From Bryopsis sp. KO-2023 (lineage: Eukaryota > Chlorophyta > Ulvophyceae > Bryopsidales > Bryopsidaceae), in the NCBI GenBank assembly GCA_030272585.1, contig BSYQ01000006.1:1513001-1577000 (forward strand): a DNA stretch of 64,000 nucleotides. The letters are read 5' to 3'. Made by a program: the position numbers and the translations under genes. The notes below the pieces were generated by a model. The model saw nothing but the letters and a program-made list of their open reading frames with translations. It did not search any database and had not been told where the DNA came from. Below, piece by piece: positions 9,991 to 20,320 of this stretch. Position 1 is the stretch's first letter. Each line of letters begins with the position of its first letter.

Positions 9991-11211
9991 AGGAGGTATG
10001 TCTTTTTTTGCTAGAGACTAATTTCTATATAGCTGAAATTCCAAGTAAAAGCATCCAACGCTTTAGAAAGAAGATCTTGCTAAAATTATTGATGCAGGAA
10101 AAAAGGTAGGAAGAAAAAGAGTGGTCCTTGAAACTAATGCACTTTGTTTTCAATCACACGCTCTGATGTGGGGATGTTGGTTATTGTTGAAACTGCCGTC
10201 ATTGGACATGCATTTTATGAAAAGGGCCTGCATTTTCTGGGACGACTGGTGGTGAATTCTCCATGACAGACTCACATGCTCAGTCCCATGGCGAATGAAT
10301 GTCTTAACCTAAAGAAGTAAAAAAAATCATTGATGTAGATTTTTTTGCCATTGCAATCCTTATAGCAGTTCTGACAGGTAATTGACGGTTCCTTTTGGAA
10401 GATGCATGAATTTTGTAAAAACAATTCAGGGGAATTCAGGAGATGTTACGAGGTCGTCTGCAACCCGAATTCGTCCAGCGACAACTCGGGCAATGGGGTG
10501 GATCGCCAACATGCGTGCCGGGATTCATCACTGACACTTTTCCATGTAGCTACCCTGACAACCTGCACCCTCCAACAAGCGATGGTAACCATCAGTTCTT
10601 TTTTTAGGTTTTGATGCTCGTAACAAGGCATTGTGATATGGATCACTTTGGTATTTCTGTGTGGACTTTTCAAAAGTTAGCCAAGTTCTTCGAATATAAA
10701 CAGCAGTTTCCTCGAGTTCTTTCCTTTCAATTCAGCACATATATTTTCTCTGCAAGAAAATCTTTCCTGATGTAATTCCTGGAGTGCAGTTGGCTCCTTT
10801 GCACTGGGGCGTCATGGCCTTGAGGTACCGTCGTGTTCTTGCAATCACGCCCCTGAGAACAAGGCCCTAGAACCCTTTTTCCCGGGGGAAAAAAAAATTC
10901 CTCCTCCTGAAGGAGGGAAGAGGCCATCTATCGAGTAATCATCCCAGAAGCAGTTGATGTCAGCTATTGACTTTTAAAAGCACTGGCCCTGCTCCAAAAA
11001 AAAACCCACTCAATTGATTTTGGTTTGCTTTGTGTGTATTGAAGCTCTACCCTTCCCTGAAACCACACAGAAGGGCGAGGTCTCGATTGTTCAAGGAGGC
11101 TTGTTTGCTGGTGGCTGGAGCCAGAGATTGTGGAATGCCGAAGGTGTCGATGGAGGCAACAGTAGATGTGCAAGAAGCTGCGATTCGATGGTGATTTTTA
11201 CATGGAGATAG
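9991..11211 (+). pseudogene. Decayed multi-exon gene of unknown function, left copy
   Basis: Conserved coding-like stretches in the same order in both arms: about 10420-10590 (frame with PTCVPGFITDTFPCSYPDN), 10613-10760 (MLVTRHCDMDHFGISVWTFQ then KLAKFFEYKQQFPRVLSF), about 10755-10860 (IFPDVIPGVQLAPLHWGVMA), and 11014-11211 (ALPFPETTQKGEVSI then QGGLFAGGWSQRLWNAEGVD). Frames differ between neighbours and indels in A and G runs break them. Given its place just 3' of the beta-helix body it may be the C-terminal part of that gene, but no family is recognised. Confidence 0.4.
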
Positions 11212-11262
11212 AGAGATTGAGAGATCCGGGTTCTTCCCCTTCGGGAGTCTCCCGTATAAAAA

Positions 11263-11309
11263 GGACAACTCGTGAGGACGAGTTTAGGGGTTCGAATCCT
11301 CTAGTTGCC
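11263..11309 (+). ncRNA. 47-nt tRNA-like element with consensus B box
   Basis: GGACAACT at the 5' side can pair with AGTTGCC at the 3' side (one bulged A), enclosing a 6-bp hairpin (ACTCGT-GAGG-ACGAGT) and a T-arm-like AGGGG-TTCGAAT-CCTCT. GGTTCGAATCC is a perfect Pol III B box. There is no D-arm or anticodon arm, so it is not a normal tRNA: either a degenerate tRNA remnant or a mini tRNA-like structure. It is preserved at 32986-33032 in the right arm. Confidence 0.4.
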
Positions 11310-11633
11310 TTTACTTTTTTCACTTTTAAACCTCCCCTCCTTTCCTCTCTTTTTTGCGTTCATCACTCTTTTCTCACTTTTTTCTCACTTTTTCTCGAAC
11401 TTGTTACACTCTTCCTCTTGCTCTTTGTACGTACATACGTGAATCAAATCATTCATTGGTCAGCACCTTTGTTCGAAAATACACTGGCACCATTCGGATC
11501 TGTTTCCGTTTCAGCGCGTACACATACTTCGGTTCTATCTTCCTCTTGCGCGTGTAAGTGCCGGAAAGATCCCGCCCCAGAGGATCATTCTTCGCAAGGC
11601 CAGACGTGTTGGTTCGATCGGGAGACGGCAGCC

Positions 11634-11837
11634 ATGGGGAACGTCCTAAACGAAACTTTCGAAAGGGCTAAAGGTGCGTTGCGCCGTCGAGCGCGGATGG
11701 TCGATAAAGCTCAGAGTCGTGTTGAATTCATGTCGATTGGATCAAACTTGAAAAGCTTCAAGACCAGTTGCTACGCGATCAGCGACAAGATATCCAGTAG
11801 TGTCTCCAATCAAGCAACAAGTCAAAGTGAAGAATAG
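11634..11837 (+). CDS. Small ORF of 67 residues, left copy
   Basis: ATG to TAG, beginning MGNVLNETFERAKGALRRR and ending ISDKISSSVSNQATSQSEE. It is basic and helical, and the MGN start would suit N-myristoylation. The right arm encodes the same 67 residues with only two changes (N to K, T to A), closer than surrounding non-coding DNA appears to be, which hints at constraint. No family recognised, and it could also be an exon, since the frame is open upstream for about 150 codons. Confidence 0.35.
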   Translation: MGNVLNETFERAKGALRRRARMVDKAQSRVEFMSIGSNLKSFKTSCYAISDKISSSVSNQATSQSEE

Positions 11838-12673
11838 AGCTCTGCGCTTCAACTTGGACTTCTAGAGTTGTTAAGGAGCGGACAGACACGCGACGCAGTT
11901 GTTTGCACTTGAAGTGAAAGAGAGAAAAATGCAAGTGAAGACAGAAGAGAGCGGATGTGTTCGCCAGTCCAGAAAGGCTGCTAGTGGCGAAACCAACTTG
12001 CCCATTCTTCTTTGTGATGCATGAAATCCCGGATTGTTTTCCTCAAGAGACTGCCGATTTTTCCACGACCGAATCTCTACATTTTGCCTCCCTTCAATCC
12101 ATGTCCACACACTTTAGCTAGATATCAGGAAAGGTAGCCAACACGCACTTGACAAGCAGTGTCGGTTTGAGAAAAGAAAACCATACTGGAATGAACGAAG
12201 ATTTTTTTTTTTTAAACAAAGACCATATGTGTGGCCATCCAGCAAAAACATTATTCATTCAGAATTTCAAGTATTTTCTCTGTGCATGTGATCTATTTTA
12301 TGTTTCTTTACTGTGATGTCAGGTGCCTAGGGCGAACAACAGAACCGTCCAAATTGAAAGTATCAACTTTATCTTCTTTGGATGAGGGACCATCATCGCT
12401 GGAGTCATTGATGGGCAAACAGAGGGACCTCTTGCAATGTATTCAACATGCAAAAATGATCAATATTAATCCATTCTGCTCGCTGAGCAGGTTCCACAAT
12501 ATCCACACCGCATAGGTCATGCTATTCCTGTTCAATAATTTGCCTCGATCGAGTTTGTGGATTTCAAGGTTTCAGAGACCACAACCGGTCCCCACACAGA
12601 CCTGCGCCAGTTTCGTGATATATTTGTCCGACATGAGGCTGGTCGGCGCACAGTTCCAGCAATTGAGACTGGT
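11838..12673 (+). repeat. Older duplicated block flanking the unit (left)
   Basis: From GCTCTGCGCTTC onward this block is a diverged paralogue of the sequence starting at about 16446. Shared landmarks include GGAAAGAGAGAAAAATG-type wording, CAGGTGCCTRGGGCGAAC, a TGGAGTCATTGATGG stretch and the CTATTCCTGTTCAAT...CGATCGAGTTTGTGG stretch (12521-12570 against 18414-18455). Open segments exist but are interrupted; no gene is supported. Confidence 0.6.
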
Positions 12674-15600
12674 AGGCTCCAAGAAGAGCTCCATCCCACT
12701 CGACAGCACCACCCTCAGTTGACAACAAAACATCAAGATTTCCCCTTTCCTAATTCCTCCCCACTCTCAATTATAAGATCCACATCTTCCCCTTCCCAAA
12801 ACGAAAACCACGCTCGTTGGAGTCAACGTCTCGCTATCCGTTTTGTTCCACACCATTGATTGACACCGTTTGGGGGCATGGGGCAAGAGGTGTTTGCACC
12901 TCTCTGGGCTGTAACCTTCAACAAAGAGAAGTTCCAGGCAGGAATAGGAAAGTTGCGTCACAGAAAACAAGTTTCCACACTGGTGGCGGCGTGCAGACTG
13001 TGGGAAGTGGATGTTTTTCGGAGGCGCAGGTGTGTGCGCACAGCAAACTGAAAAACCATCCTTCTACCGGATTGGTTGCGTTGTGGTTCACCGATGATCT
13101 CTTCTTGTTTATGATAAAAGAATGCTGGAAATTGTCCCAAAGTCAGGTGGCGGCGCTTTGTTTCAACACAAACACATTTGAAGCGGACAAAAAGCCAAAC
13201 GAAAACAAAAACTCGAGACACGCCCACCCTCTGCCTCGCTTCCCCCCACGCGTGGGCCGGTGCCCACTGTCGACACCCTTGGTGTACACTCTCAGCAGTC
13301 GTGAGACACCTCCAGGGAGGGCCCTTTTTGTGCTCACGAGTGCGTCATCAAGTGTACACTATTAAATGGGGTATCCAACCAAGTCGTGTGAATGGGTTGA
13401 GCCAAAATGTCGACAGAGACGACACAAGCGTTTGTCACTTCTTATTTCGCTTGCGTGGCACGTTCTGTGGCTGCAAATCGCCCCACGTGATACGACCCCT
13501 TGAGCTCCAACGTTGAGCGCGATCACTTCCAAGAGCCGAGAACCTTGAATCTAGTGATCAAGTCCGACACGATGTGCCTCGGTGGTGCCTCCTTGGGCGG
13601 GGTTTGGAAGGAACGCCAGTCTGACGTGGATCCCTTGATTTTAAACAACTTCCAGCCCTCTTCCAATCAACCCCTCCATAAACATCTCATACAAAAAATA
13701 AGAGCAAAAAACAAAAGAAAACAGGGGGTTACATCAGAATCAAAGCCATTCACACATCCCTGATCTAGACGATTCCATCAATTTCTTAATGTTGGCATCG
13801 TCAGACTCCAGAAAAAATATATATATGGGGGGGTTCATTGTTGTTGTTGTTGTTGTTTGCTTTAAAAAGAAGAAACGTGTAAAAATCACAAAATCATAGG
13901 CCGTGTTTTCTGGAGGGCTCCTGAGCAAAAGACTTGATCAGGTATGGCCCAAAACACAGGTTTGTTTCAAAACTTCATCGACAGGTGGGCCACATTCGAT
14001 TCCAAAACATTTCAAACAGTCGTTTTCGACGAAAGACTCAGATTCATTACCACCTCCCCCAACCCACAAAAAATAAGACCAAGAAAAGAACATTATTCCC
14101 CCTCAATATTTCATGTTGAGAAACATCTTGCGAGGGTCTCCATGCCACGCTGGAAAGCACCTCTTCCTTACTTTTTTTTTAATAATCAAAAACTCATATC
14201 GATTTGTTGAAAACAGGCTCGAAATTCCTCGAAATTCGAGCGTCAATTCGCAGGGGTTTCTTCTGCAACATGGTTCATGACTGTGTTCATCCTTTAACCC
14301 CACTCCATTCTACCAGGATAAAATTCTTCATTCTTTTTTTTCTAACAATACTCTTAGGAAAAGAAAAAGAATACAAATGATAGAGTGTCACAGTTTTTTT
14401 CAGCCCGTTTTAGCTGAATAGGATTCGGGAGCGATCAATGCTGATTCTGTGCAATATAATTTCATCAATAAACAATCAGAAAGCGTCATTCTTTCTTGCA
14501 AAGCATGCGACAATCGAAAATCTACGAATCAGAAATAATATGAATTGCAAGAGCATAAATTTGCTTTTGAGTGCTTTTTTCCTTTCACAGTGTAAGAAAA
14601 AACAGAAAGTCTGCTACAAGACGATTATTTCTCACAACTTCTCCCTCCTCATATCTCTCCTCAGTTTCTGCCAGATAAAACCCATCTAACCCCTTCTCCC
14701 AAAAAAAGGTGGCATGAAGTAGCGGCGGCGTGGTCACGTGTGCAACCCATTTTTGTCGATGTTTTTCAATTTTCGGGACAAACCCAACGTTGATTGCAAT
14801 CGATTCGCAACCCCACCATTATCTCTTTCAACGTGCCTGGACGACGACAGACAGAGGCTGGGGAGAACGCAAAGTTTGTAACCATTGATTGAGTTCTGTC
14901 ACCTGGAGGCAAAAGTTTTACTGAAATTTTACTGGAGGCCAGGTATTGATCTTTGCAGTATTCTTCTTAAGCACACGGGCCACACATTCGGTACTGGGAA
15001 TACATTCCACTACATCCTATCTGTATCAAGTTCATTTGTTGTGGGAGGTGGGTGGGATGGATTACCTGGATGCATGTCACTTGTCTTGAGTCTGACAAGG
15101 CGGCACTTTTGTTGGATCCTTGTCATTCAGTTATGAACACTCAGAAAGATGCAGCAACTCGAGTAAAACATTGAGGGATTTTTTTATGAATCGTTCTGTG
15201 GGTGATAATCTGAGGGACCCCAGAAGCGACGAGCTTTTTTTCGTCCAAACGAAGGTAATTGCGGCTGTCATGACAGGATAAAAAAAAAAAGAGAGGAAGT
15301 GGCAACATAGTGATGCAGTGGTTGTTCACCAAAATTCCACTTAAAGGTGCATGCACTCGAAATCGCATTCGACTTGAAGCAAACGAGGTTACTTGTTGGA
15401 TTCACAAGTGGAACGTTGTGGAGGGGGATGCTGTCGATGTTGGTGCACAGAGATGTGGCTGCCACAATTTTGTGATCAGCCCATTCATCCTCCTGAGTCT
15501 GTTTCACCCTGAAATATGTTGTCCACCCATTGCCAATCATGACTGGTTTCCAGAAGGAAACCACTGGGTCGTTTTTCTGCACACAGACTAATAGATAGAA

Positions 15601-16374
15601 GCCACAGTTTTTTCCTCGAAGAAAAAAAAAAGAAAAGAAAAAGGCAACACCCATGTTGTTTCAACGATCGCAGAAAAGCTGTGATAACCGAACTGGAGGA
15701 GCTGAAACCACAAGCTTTCATAAATCTGTCGGGCGATGGTTTTGATGCTCGTCTCAAAATCGAAAGCTCTCTCACCAAACCCAAATCCTCCAGCTCTGCC
15801 CTGAAGTTCGTCTCACGTTCTCTGCACTCCTCATGCTTCAACTTCTTTCTCGACGTTTCGACAAAGATATCTGCGTGCGAATCAAACACGCCATTGTTTT
15901 CACTTCGACACACCCTGCGCGTGTTGCTTCTGTGAGGAGTTTCTGGGGGTGCTGAGACAACGATGAGTCATCAAATGAAGCGGGTATTTGAGTGTCAGCT
16001 CGCCGTAGGTCATCGCTCGTGTCCCCCTTCGCTTGGTTCACAGGTTTAACGTGAATCTCTGTTAATCAAGTGGCGGGGGTTCGAGCCGACCTCTGAACCA
16101 TGACGTCTGAAGACGTTGATAGAAGCGCCAAGGCGTGGACGAAAGTGCCCAGAGGCCGGGTCTCAGGCGGTGGGGGGACGCTCCCACCCGGGAAGACGGG
16201 TTATGCTAAATTTTTGTTTTTTTTGCTTGCATGCTTGTAGGCTGGTTCGTTGGTCTGTTGGTTGCTTGTGTGTGTTTTTGTGTATTTCGGGGCCCCTGAA
16301 TTGGTGGTTGACTGCATCTTTGGATACAGTGCATGCATATTTTTGTGGTCGGAACGTACGTGATTGCAATGAAC
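12674..16374 (-). repeat. 3.7 kb unit, single reverse-oriented copy
   Basis: Reverse complement of the arrayed unit (best paired with 27889-31589). Because different sequence flanks it on both sides, this copy fixes the true unit ends: AGGCTCC at 12674 and GCAATGAACA ending at 16374. It contains an (GTT)n tract near 13840, the 65-nt tRNA-like hairpin at 16035, and overlapping short ORFs on both strands. Compared with array members, changes alter residues in both candidate frames, so I treat it as non-coding. No transposase, reverse transcriptase or terminal repeats are visible. Confidence 0.75.
16035..16099 (+). ncRNA. 65-nt tRNA-like hairpin, left copy
   Basis: GGTTCACAGG...CCTCTGAACC: the outer stem has one mismatch here (the other five copies are perfect 10-bp stems). 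It contains GGTTCGAGCCG, a near-consensus Pol III B box. Same orientation relative to its unit as all other copies. Confidence 0.4.
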
Positions 16375-18762
16375 ACACATGGATCGTTTTGAGAACAACG
16401 AAATTCGTTGTTGAACGACAACGATTGAGCAAAAGTGCCTTCTTGCTCTGCGCTTCGACTTGGACTCCTAGAGCTGTTAGGGATCGGACAGACGCGCGAC
16501 GGAGTTGTTTGCGCTTGAAGTGAAAGAGAGAAAAATGAAAGTGAAGACTTTTTGGACACAAGTTTTTGTTGAAGCTTCTGTATTATCTTCTTTGTGAAAG
16601 TACTGCCCTGCCGACTGCATGCATGTGACTCGAGTCTCTCTGTTTGATTGATTTTTTCCTCAAGAAGATACTGATTTTTCCACCAGTGAGTGCAATATTG
16701 AGCCTCCCTTCAGCCCATATCCGCACACTCTTGCTAAATATCAGGAAAGGTGGTAGCCAACATGCACTTAACAAGCAGTGTCGATTTGAGGAAAGAAATG
16801 CATCCACTGGAATGAACGAAGATTTTTAAGAAACCAAGACCATGATGTTGGGCCACCGGCAAAAAAAGGATGCATTCTGATCAGAATGAATATCGAGAAT
16901 CTTCTCTGTGCGTGCGATGTATTTTATTTATGTTATCTTTCCTTTGATGCCAGGTGCCTGGGGCGAACCAACACAACCTTGCAAATCATCCTGAGAATCA
17001 TTAGCTTTTTCTGCTTTGGAAAGGAAAAATAAAACATCGCTGGAGTCATTGATGGACAAACACAAGGACCTGTATCATCAACATGCAAAAATGGTCAATA
17101 TTGAGCAGAAAGGATCTGTCAAATTCATTCTGCTCGTTTTACTGACAGTACTCGACCAACACAGCGGCAACATAAAAATTGAAACGTTTCAACGTAAAGG
17201 TAAACCGACAGCTGTAATGAGAAAAAAAGAAAAAAAGAAACGACGAAAACAAGAGCAAAAGAACTCTGAAAAGGAGTGGGGTTGAAAGCTAATAATAATA
17301 ATAACAACAACAAAACTCGGCAAAAGAAGATCACCATCAAGCGGGATCTGCCCGGAGTAATCGTGGACTCTTGTCTTGATATTTGTTTTTTTTAACACCA
17401 GCAGCTCGGGCTGCTCCAATTCGTTATTCCTTTCGCAGGCTGGATTTAGAGCATCGTGTGTGGGGTTTTCATGGTTGGCGGGGAAAGACTGAAGCGAAAA
17501 TGCCTTCGTCCACGGCACTGAACTATTTTTTTAAATATTCCAATCAGGATGTCAGTAAACAGTTTCCTTCCCCGTATTTCCTCAACAAAAAGAAAATGGA
17601 TGAAATGCCAAGTTTCTAAGTTTTGTGGAAGAGCGTAGAACTGTGATAATTTGACTTCGATAATTGATCAGAAAAAACCAAGAAGAAGAGGTTCATGAAC
17701 AGACCTTGCCGCCCTGCTTAAAATTGTGTGGTTAGTGGAACCTGTGTCAGGAAATGGCGGCATGGATGCTGATGTGGGTGGAAGATCATCCATGGAGAAG
17801 AAAGAGGGATTTGTTTATTTCTGTTGGGTTGAAGAACTTTTTAAATCAAAATATACGATAAATTGTTATACCTGGGAGTCCTAATTATTTTCTGTTTTGT
17901 TTTAATGAAAATGGATTGCAATGATTTCTTTACAGAATTATGGGTAGGAGTCCGACGAGAAATTAGCTGGAGCGAATCGACGACACAAGAAAAAGTTCAA
18001 GACGGTGTGACGATAGGGGGACCTTTAATAATAATATCTGTTTTCTTGGAGGGAGGGGGCGTATTTTTTCTTATCTTCTTGTGGCCCTTTTGTCGTCCCA
18101 CTTTGTCCGAAAGAATGTGGCCCGTACTAATTGCAAGGTTCTGAACGCAAGATCGGTTTCCCAGCTGGGGAGTTTTGTGGAATCATCGATGTTTTTTCAT
18201 GGATGCGTGCGTGTGCGTGTGCGTGTGCGTGTGGCCCTTTTGTGGTCCGAAAAAATTTTCGGTAAACTTTTTTCGAGGCCTAAATGGGCAAAAAAATAAT
18301 AACGGGGGGGGGGGGATTTCCCCATCGAACCTGAGCAGTTGCTCAGTTGAGATTTGTTGTGGACCTTACAAACAAATCTTTTTGTAAGGCCCACAACATT
18401 CATACCGCAGGAATGCTATTCCTGTTCAATGATTTGCCTCGATCGAGTTTGTGGATTTCTGGTAGCAAGGTTTCAGAGAAATCGTGTTGCCATCAGTCCA
18501 GTCCAGTCCCCACACAAACCAGTTTTGTTTTGTCAGACAGGAAGCTGGTCGACACAAAGGTCCAGAAATTGGAACTGCGAAGCTCCAATAAGAACTCCCA
18601 ACCCACTCTGTTTCTAGTTAACAGTAGAACATCAAAACTTCCCATCCTAATTCTTCCTCCCCACTCTTCCACATCCCTCAACCCCCAACAGAAATTTCAA
18701 AAACAATATGCCTGGCGTATAGGACAAGCCTAACGCACCCTACTGGAAGTTGTGCAATTTTT
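16375..18762 (+). repeat. Spacer block between the opposed unit copies
   Basis: Directly repeated at 51217-53542 and distantly related to 11838-12673. It contains a (GTGCGT)n tract (about 18203-18232), a G run (about 18304-18316) and a 15-base inverted pair around 18360-18390 (ACAAACAAATC...). Open segments (for example 17016-17285, lysine-rich) are broken by small indels in the second copy. No gene supported. Confidence 0.6.
16394..16412. repeat. 19-bp near-perfect palindrome
   Basis: AACAACGAA-A-TTCGTTGTT, followed by a further ACGACAACG. The paralogous site at about 51230-51245 has only GAGAACAACGATTGAGC, so about 23 bases were added here to create it. Confidence 0.85.
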
Positions 18763-20255
18763 CCCACCTGTCGATGAAGTTTTGAAGCAAACCTATTTTT
18801 GTATGGGCCATACCCGATCCAGTCTTTTGCTCAGGAGCCTTTCAGAATCCACAGCCTACGACTTTGTGATTTTTACAGGGGTTTTTTTTTCACAGGTTTA
18901 AACAAACAAACAAACAATGAACCCCCTAATACTCTTTCCAGGTTTTGGAGTCCTACGATGCCGACATTAAGGAATTGCAATTGGTGGAATTGTCTAGATC
19001 AGGGGTGTACCAATGGCTTTTATTCTGATTGAACCCCCTGTCTTTCTTTCGTGTTTCCTTTTGAAAAGGCATGTAGAGACCTGTATTTTAATTGCTTGGA
19101 TTACTCCTGGTATTTTCGTTTCAGTGGGAAATTTTTGGCTTAAGGGCGATGAGATCTTGATGGAGGGGGAGTTGATTGCCCGAATCTCACTGAGTCTCAT
19201 GATGTGCTCATGTTCTTTAATGTTGCCCCTGTTTTTCGACGTTTGTTTGTTTTTGCTTTCCTTTTCTGAACGAGCGTTTTCGAAACTTTAGCAGTGAATT
19301 GGGATCCACGTCAGATTGGCGTTCCTTCCAAACCCTGCCCAAGGAGGCACCCTGTGTGTCGGACTTGATCACTAGATTCAAGGTTCTCGGCTCTTGGAAG
19401 TGATCGCGCTCAACGTTGGAGCTCAAGGGGTCGCATCACGTGGGGCGATTTGCAGCCACAGAACGCGCCACGCAAGCGAAGTAAGAAGTGACAAACGCTT
19501 GTGTCGTCTCTGTCGACTTTTTGGCCAACCCATTCACACGACTTGGTTGGATACCCCATTTAATAGTGTACACTTGATGACGCACTCGTGAGCACAAAAA
19601 GGGCCCTCCCTGGAGGTGTCTCACGACTGCTGAGAGTGTACACCAAGGGTGTCGACAGTGGGCACCGGCCCATGCGTGGGGGGAAGCGAGGCAGAGGGTG
19701 GGCGTGTCTCGAGTTTTTGTTTTCGTTTGGCTTTCTGTCCGCTTCAAATGTGTTTGTGTTGAAACAAAGCGCGCCGCCACCTGACTTTGGGACCTTTTTC
19801 CAACATTCTTTTATCATAAAAAAGAAGAGATAATCGATGAACCACAACGCAACCAGCTGGTGGAAGGATGGTTTTTCAGTTTGCTGTGCGCACACACCTG
19901 CGCCTCCGAAAAACATCCACTTGTCCCACAGTCCGTACGCCGCCACCAGTGTGGAAACTTGTTGTCTGTGACGCAACTTTCCTATTCCTGCCTGGAACTT
20001 CTCTTTGTTGAAGGTTACAGCCCAGAGAGGTGCAAACACCTCTTGCCCCATGCCCCCAAACGGTGTCAATCAATGGTGTGGAACAAAACGGATAGCGAGA
20101 CGTTGACTCCAACGAGCGTGGTTTTCGTTTTGGGAAGGGGAAGATGTGGATCGTATAATTGAGAGTGGGGAGGAATTAGGAAAGGGGAAATCTTGATGTT
20201 TTGTTGTCAACTGAGGGTGGTGCTGTCGAGTGGGATGGAGCTCTTCTTGGAGCCT
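18763..20255 (+). repeat. Array: partial first unit
   Basis: Homology to the unit starts at CCCACCTGTCGATGAAG (unit equivalent 22712) and runs to GGAGCCT. Its first 550 bases (to about 19308) are the most diverged part of the array; the rest differs from the later copies at scattered sites (for example CCCATGCGTGG for CCCACGCGTGG, and extra GT near 19921). A once-coding look is suggested by an in-frame stretch near 18942-19010 (SYDADIKELQLVELSRSGVY, with a related DDANIKKL version in each unit), but nothing complete remains. Confidence 0.8.
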
Positions 20256-20320
20256 CACAGTTCCAGTGATCGATTGATTGATTGACTGTGAGAATGGTTT
20301 CATCACCCCACTGGAAGTTA
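20256..20320 (+). repeat. 65-bp junction between units (first)
   Basis: Present between adjacent units but absent from both flanks of the single copy at 12674-16374. Contains inverted pairs TTCCAGTG (20261) with CACTGGAA (20309) and CTCACAGT (20254) with ACTGTGAG (20285), around an (ATTG)n run. Confidence 0.75.

Larger units (their letters stand above)
1088..12673 (+). repeat. Left arm of the large inverted repeat (gene-bearing part)
   Basis: Read in reverse complement, 31590 to about 43395 carries the same ordered series of sequences: ligase-like exons, membrane exon, beta-helix fragments, decayed exons, tRNA-like element and 67-residue ORF. The outer edge falls inside an exon: homology begins at the residues EMEGVW (about 1088 and 43395), while the residues before it differ. 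The arms have diverged by substitutions and many indels, including a left-only insertion with plastid-like sequence near 5.3-6.2 kb. The inverted repeat continues inward into the unit copy at 12674-16374. Confidence 0.85.

Noticed and set aside
19560-20112. Minus-strand ORF of 169 codons beginning MTPFGGMGQ
   Set aside because: Broken by a frameshift in most other copies (for example 23602-23853) and without recognisable domain.
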